Source of the DNA: Plakobranchus ocellatus
Taxonomy: Eukaryota; Mollusca; Gastropoda; Plakobranchidae
Length of the DNA stretch: 25,137 nucleotides
Direction of reading: 5' to 3'
Assembly (NCBI GenBank): GCA_019648995.1
Contig: BLXT01005385.1
Location: 189,631-214,767, forward strand
This document shows positions 20,520 to 25,137 of the stretch, piece by piece (positions within the stretch are counted from its first letter, which is position 1; each line of letters opens with the position of its first letter). The notes under the pieces were generated by a model, which searched no databases, had not been told where the DNA came from, and saw only the letters and a list, made by a program, of their open reading frames with translations. Both the position numbers and the translations under genes were made by a program.

Positions 20520-21804
20520 ATAGTACTGCCTAAAACACCGGGAGCAACAGAATGTGAACTTCATAGAACGATCAGTTTAATGAGCCATTTTACAAAAATC
20601 TTGTTACGCGTTTTGATGCATAGAATGCGCAACAGTCTAAGACCAGAAATATTTCCAAAACAGTTTGGCTTTATGCCTGATAAGGGGACTAGAAATGCAA
20701 TATTCACTCTGTCAATGTTTATGGAAACATGTATAGAAATGCAAAAAGATCTCCACCTCTGTTTTATTAATTATTCTAAGGCTTTTGACAAAGTAAGACA
20801 TGTAGAGCTGTTTCGTTTGTTAGAAAAATTAGACATTGATGGGAAAGATCTGAGAGTAATTAGAAATTTATAATGGGATCAGACTGCATCTGTAAGAATT
20901 GAAGGAGAACATAGTGATTTAAAACCCATCAAAGAGGTGTGAGGCAGGGATGTGTAATGTCGTCTAATCTTTTTAACCCAAATAGTGAAATAATCTTAAG
21001 GAATCTTGATGGTCTTTCAGGCTTAAAAATAAATGGAGAAAATCTTAATAATCTCAGGTATGAAGATGATACAGTTTTAATATCAGAATCTGGCGAACAA
21101 CTCCAGAAAATTCTAGATACTATAGATTTTAAGAGCGAAAGAATGGGCCTGTCTTTGAATGTAAAATAAACGGAATGTATGGTCATCTCAAAGAAATCCT
21201 CTAACTTCAAGTGCAATCTCGCTAGCAAAGGCGAAAAAAATCAAATAAGTTACAAAATTCAAATATTTAGGTTACCTGATAACATCTGATGGCAGATGCA
21301 CAAGTGAAATAGCCAATACTGGCAAATAGAAACATAAGTATGACAACCAAAATAAGTGCAATTAAAACATATGTATGGTCAGTACTTTTGTATGGTAGTG
21401 AGTGTTGGACATTAGACTAAGAAATGGAAAAAACTAGGAGCAGTAGAGATGTGGTTTATCGGAAGAATGATGAGGATATCATGGACAGAAAAAAAGTCAA
21501 ATGAATTGATTCTGAAAGAGGCTAATCTCGAGCGATCACTAATTAAAACCATAAGACAGAGGCAACAAACGTTTTTAGGCCATATTTGCCGACATAAGGG
21601 TTTAGAACACTTAGCAACCACTGGAAAGATTGAAGGCAAACGCAGTAGAGATAGACAGAGAATAACTTTTATTGAAAATCTTAAGTCATGGGCAATAGAC
21701 AAGGGTAGCAATAACAACTTTATAAATTTAACTGAGAATAAGTTTGAGTGGAGGAACATGATCGCCAATGTCTGTTCCAGACAAGGTACCTGATGATGAT
21801 GAAA
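20520..21804 (+). mobile_element. 5'-truncated non-LTR (LINE) retrotransposon, reverse transcriptase part
   Basis: The sequence encodes the reverse transcriptase and C-terminal region of a non-LTR element, beginning mid-domain at about 20520. Blocks seen are LPKTPGATECELHRTISLMS; K-Q-F-G-F-M-P-D-K-G-T-R-N-A; F-I-N-Y-S-K-A-F-D; V-R-Q-G-C-V-M-S; L-R-Y-E-D-D-T-V-L-I; and in the C-terminal part RISWTEKKSNELILKEANLE and F-L-G-H-I-C-R. Stops occur near 20871 and 21167 and there are frame changes. The catalytic block A shows Asn where the first Asp is expected. The element ends in a TGATGATGATGA run at about 21792-21803. It is a dead copy; I leave the clade open. Confidence 0.9.
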
Positions 21805-22185
21805 CAGTGTTATTGAAGTTTCTTCATAGAGAGGCCTTTGGTCCATCATACAAGAAATATTAGGCTATATCAGTTGGGTCTAACCTTGCCTAGAATTTAT
21901 ATTTAGATCCATTTATCGCCAAAGTCTTCACATAATCGATCTAACATACTCTAATTAAAGCTTTCATAGTTTTAGGTGAGCTTTGATGCCAGAAAATGAC
22001 TGACTGGCGCGAAGTGATAAAAACGGGCAAAATTTTAGCGTCAGTGTGAGGACATGTGATATGACACACTTTCTATGTTTTAGTATTTGTATGCGCGATT
22101 AGCTCTCAGCACTATTGCTTAGTATCCTTCATTTCATCGTCGGACTTATAAGAGATTTATCATGCAAAAGATATTAAGATTGTAC
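21805..22185. other. Intron sequence next to first coding exon
   Basis: AT-rich sequence between the LINE tail and the donor of the first coding exon of the PhyH-like gene. Nothing recognisable on either strand. Confidence 0.6.
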
Positions 22186-22340
22186 CGTATATCATCAAAG
22201 AACTTGCGAATCTCTTCTGCCGACAGTTGTCCAGGTTTGCGAATATCTGGCTGAGGGCGCATAGCTCTGATGTCATATTTTTCAGGGCAGGCTTTAGTTT
22301 TTTCCCCTGGATATGTACCAACTTTGTCTAAGCCCGCCAT
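22186..22340 (-). CDS. PhyH-family dioxygenase, first coding exon
   Basis: ATG at 22340-22338 sits in a strong translation context (A at -3, G at +4). Immediately upstream is an acceptor-like CTTACAG, suggesting a 5'-UTR intron. The exon encodes about 51 residues. The second half reads RPQPDIRKPGQLSAEEIRKF, typical of the N-terminal lead-in of invertebrate PhyH proteins just before the Gly-Phe strand that opens the exon at 4350. The only GT donor nearby begins at 22185 and would leave the exon in phase 2, whereas the next recognised exon starts in phase 0. A micro-exon or an indel is therefore possible. If the two are one gene, intron 1 spans about 17.8 kb and contains the whole Polinton and the LINE. 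Confidence 0.75.
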
Positions 22341-22443
22341 TTCGAGCTGTAAGTGTGATATAATTTATACAAGTAGGAGTATTACAATCGAAGTCTTCGC
22401 ACTGTATGTGTAGCAGTAGTAGCAACAGCAGCAGCAACAACAA

Positions 22444-22445
<2 letters not shown>

Positions 22446-22516
<71 letters not shown>

Positions 22517-22517
22517 T
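22446..22517. repeat. (AGT)n microsatellite
   Basis: Long uninterrupted AGT/GTA triplets with degenerate AGC/AAC triplets on the left side; lies upstream of the host ATG. The apparent poly-serine frame is a repeat translation. Confidence 0.95.
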
Positions 22518-22673
22518 ATGGTAGCGGTAGTGGTAGTAGTAATACTATATTTTTTGTTGCGGTTGTTATAATTAGTTTTATTGTTTTCTAGCGTCTATGG
22601 TTATTTATTAACATGATTTTGCCCTATTTATCGTTTCTAATATCGAAGAAAAAGGAAACTATCGAAACAGCAG

Positions 22674-22674
<1 letters not shown>

Positions 22675-22721
<47 letters not shown>

Positions 22722-22745
22722 GCTCTCTCTCTCTATCTATCTATC
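22675..22745. repeat. (CT)n / (CTAT)n microsatellite
   Basis: Dinucleotide CT run passing into CTAT units. Confidence 0.95.
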
Positions 22746-23641
22746 TTTCTCCTTCCCTCACCAGCCCCTTCCTTTTTTTTAAATCCATTTTTAAACATCC
22801 ATAAAGCATAGATTTATTATTTGCATGAGAGGAAATAAATGCATGTGGAATAAAGTTCTTGTCATGTAAAGTTTTTGACGACTATTCTATTTTTTAAGGC
22901 AGTTATTTTTCAAATTATTTTTTTCAATAAATAAAATCAATAAGTATGTTGCTTTTCATGTTCAAGAAGATTATAGAAGGTAACTTACCTCACAGAGTTT
23001 TTTTTTTTTTTTTTTTTTTGCACCTTGCTGTAACAATTCACACGCTTTAACTAAAAAAAAGTGGCCACTTGCTGTAATTCAGATCACTTTTATCCTTCTT
23101 CCTTTTTTACATGAAGATGTTTTTGCCAAATCTTACAAGCACTGAGCTGTTGACTGACAGACTGATTGCATGTAGCTCTCTCTTTTTTTTTAACTATATG
23201 GTCTACTTTAAAAATTATACGTTTAATTTTCTCAACTCCTACTGGCAAAATAATTTCAACAATCTTATCTAGGCTAGTTTAAATGTAACTATTCTATTCT
23301 TCTTGCTATCCTTGTATTTCAAGGAATCTATGTGACTGATTAGTGTACACATCAATTTATGATTGTGTCTGAAGTACAACACATGCTTAAATTCATGTCC
23401 ATGTTCACTTTATCTATTTGACCTTGATCTCTTACTTTGCTCGCATAGTCTGCTCCCTTCTAAAAGTTTTTCTGTTTCTCACAAGGACAAGGCTTTCTTT
23501 GTTTACATCTTCTCCTTTACTTTACTCATTTAGGTTTCAGTCATGGCCAGGCTGTGGAGCCTGATGTTGGTGTTAACACTATTAACCCGAAGCGCAAGTT
23601 CTCTGCATTATTTATCACGTTTTGGTTTTGGGTTACCCCAT

Positions 23642-23692
23642 ACACAACAAAGTGGTTTCAGGCCTCCAGGCCTCGGTCAGGCCAGGGCGCTA
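23642..23692 (-). mobile_element. Fragment of SINE family 2
   Basis: About 50 bp align with 11846-11895, including an exact TCAGGCCAGGGCGC and the diverged ACACAACAAAGTGGTTTCAG portion. This is the body of the SINE without the tRNA-like head. It shows that the SINE in the Polinton belongs to a dispersed genomic family. Confidence 0.65.
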
Positions 23693-24627
23693 GCCACGAA
23701 TCTCATTGGGAAAAAAGAGAGTACACATTCATGCGATTAAAATTAAAATTAAAATGGTCGGTAAAATTAGATTTAAAATTACTTTTCTATAAACTAAAAC
23801 ATATTTTTTCCTTCATTTCTTTTCTTTTCTGTAAATGGCATCAAATGCTGCTAGTTCGTTTACTTTTTTAATTAAAATTGATGGTACATGTCCTGTCGAT
23901 AGTACAATCTATTAAAATTTTAATTGTTGTCTTTTGTTTTCTATCATTGATGCTGCTCTCTCTCCATTCTTAAGGCACATAGGGCCGTGTTTTTTTTTTT
24001 GTTTTTTTTTTTGTTTCTTTCGCTTAAACTTGAAAAGCATTTTTTTTTTCAAATTTCATTACATTCTTTTAGGCTGTAGGTCTTCTGATACTTCGTAAAT
24101 ACAGTCATAGTATTATGGATCGTAAGGTCATTTCTATAAGTAGTTGGGGGTTTTTCAATAGTGTTACGGCCCTTCAAGTTCAATTTTTTTTATTTTTCAC
24201 ATAGCAAAGAAATTGATTTCCCGGTCTTACATACATGTTGGCAATGCAAACTCTCACGTCATGTGCTACTTAAAGCATTTTAATATCCGAGTTCATTGCA
24301 ACGACCAGCGCGAGTAACCACGGCCTCACCCATCATTTATTTTTGTTCGTTTGTTTGTTTTGTTTTGTGTTTTTTAATTACAGTAATAATTTTATAAAAA
24401 TTTGTATCCTTCGTATCATATTTCGTCATTATGATTTTATTTCTAATGAAGCCTTAAGACGAAACGTTTATGCATACTTTGTGTTGCTCACATTTTCAAA
24501 AGTAAGTTTTAACTTGGTCGGTTTATTGTATTAATGTATTAATTTCATAGATCTTCACGATCCTTGAACTTATTTATGTTTCCGGGAGTGCGGTATTTAT
24601 AAACTTTTATAACTCCTACTTCAATTA

Positions 24628-24680
24628 CAGTAGAACCTCTTAATTTGAATGTTTTAGAAAAACTTCGAATTAAGAAGATT
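24628..24680. repeat. Possible DNA-transposon terminal remnant
   Basis: TA followed by CAGTAGAACCTC, then an imperfect palindrome around CTTCGAATTAAGAAG. CAGTRGAACC-type ends preceded by TA are common in pogo/Tigger elements, but no partner end was seen, so this is tentative. Confidence 0.3.
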
Positions 24681-25137
24681 CAACTTTTTAAATCTATCTT
24701 GCAGAGATTACTAGACAGAGCGCCTTTTAAAAGAATTTCCTTCTTTCCCAGGTCTTTCCCATGTTGCTTTCTTCATTCAACTCCTTCTGCTTGTTCTCGA
24801 CTGAATTGTGTTGTGCTTCCTTTTTTTCCTGTTTTTTCCCCTCTCTCTCTCTTTTTTTTTTTTTGTGTGTGTACTTTTTTGGTCAATTACAAGTATCATT
24901 GAAAAATCAATAGATTCATTTACCACGATAATTATTTACAATGTGTAATTTGGTACTTCAGTATTTCATAGGTATTTTAAATTTTAAAAAAAGCTTCACA
25001 AAAGCAAAAAATCAATATGTATTGTAAGAATACAATTTGTTTTTCTAATATGTTCTAAGGATGTATTTCTTAAAATCAATGTTATGTTGTGCCTTCATTT
25101 ATGTCCTTTTTTTTCTTTGAAAATAATTAAAAAAAAA

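Larger units (their letters stand above)
22746..25137. other. Host upstream region, no gene recognised
   Basis: AT-rich sequence with several T homopolymers (about 22999-23020, 23988-24020, 24850-24863) upstream of the minus-strand host gene. It should contain the promoter and any noncoding first exon of the PhyH-like gene, but I cannot place them. It also contains the SINE fragment at 23642-23692. Confidence 0.6.

Noticed and set aside
22406..22591. Poly-serine frame
   Set aside because: Translation of an AGT microsatellite; no flanking coding signal.

Overview
The window is AT-rich, intron- and microsatellite-rich animal nuclear DNA, probably an invertebrate and perhaps a lophotrochozoan; the species cannot be fixed from the sequence. 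There are two layers: a host gene on the minus strand, and mobile DNA that has accumulated inside its first coding intron.

Host gene. Five splice-bounded exons on the minus strand (22340-22186, 4350-4233, 2323-2214, 1670-1529, 1083-989) encode the N-terminal two thirds of a phytanoyl-CoA dioxygenase (PhyH) family enzyme. The iron-binding H-x-D motif is split across the junction of the last two exons. The 3' part of the gene lies off the left edge.

Mobile layer. Intron 1 (about 17.8 kb) holds a full-length 14.5-kb Polinton/Maverick (adintovirus-like) element, about 5098-19618. It has terminal inverted repeats of about 300 bp that begin with AG and abut TATATA on both sides. Its cargo is complete in type. 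Protein-primed DNA polymerase B is on the minus strand. On the plus strand, in order, come a packaging ATPase, a small hydrophobic-tailed protein, a conserved Polinton protein, a chromo-integrase, a small membrane protein, penton, a pVI/pX-like minor capsid protein, hexon and an adenain-type protease. A further accessory gene carries an H-L-H and Y-x-x-K pair reminiscent of HUH endonucleases. Genes are packed with 1-4 nt overlaps. Every gene carries at least one stop, frameshift, lost start or insertion, so this copy is a fossil as read here, unless some of the indels are assembly errors.

Other repeats. A tRNA-derived SINE with a 12-bp target duplication interrupts one Polinton gene, and a related SINE fragment lies at 23642-23692. 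A different tRNA-derived SINE lies at 410-673 with its own duplication. A 5'-truncated LINE reverse transcriptase lies at about 20520-21804. A 21-bp minisatellite abuts the left Polinton terminus, and many microsatellites occur, two of them containing N gaps. No rRNA, functional tRNA or CRISPR array was seen.
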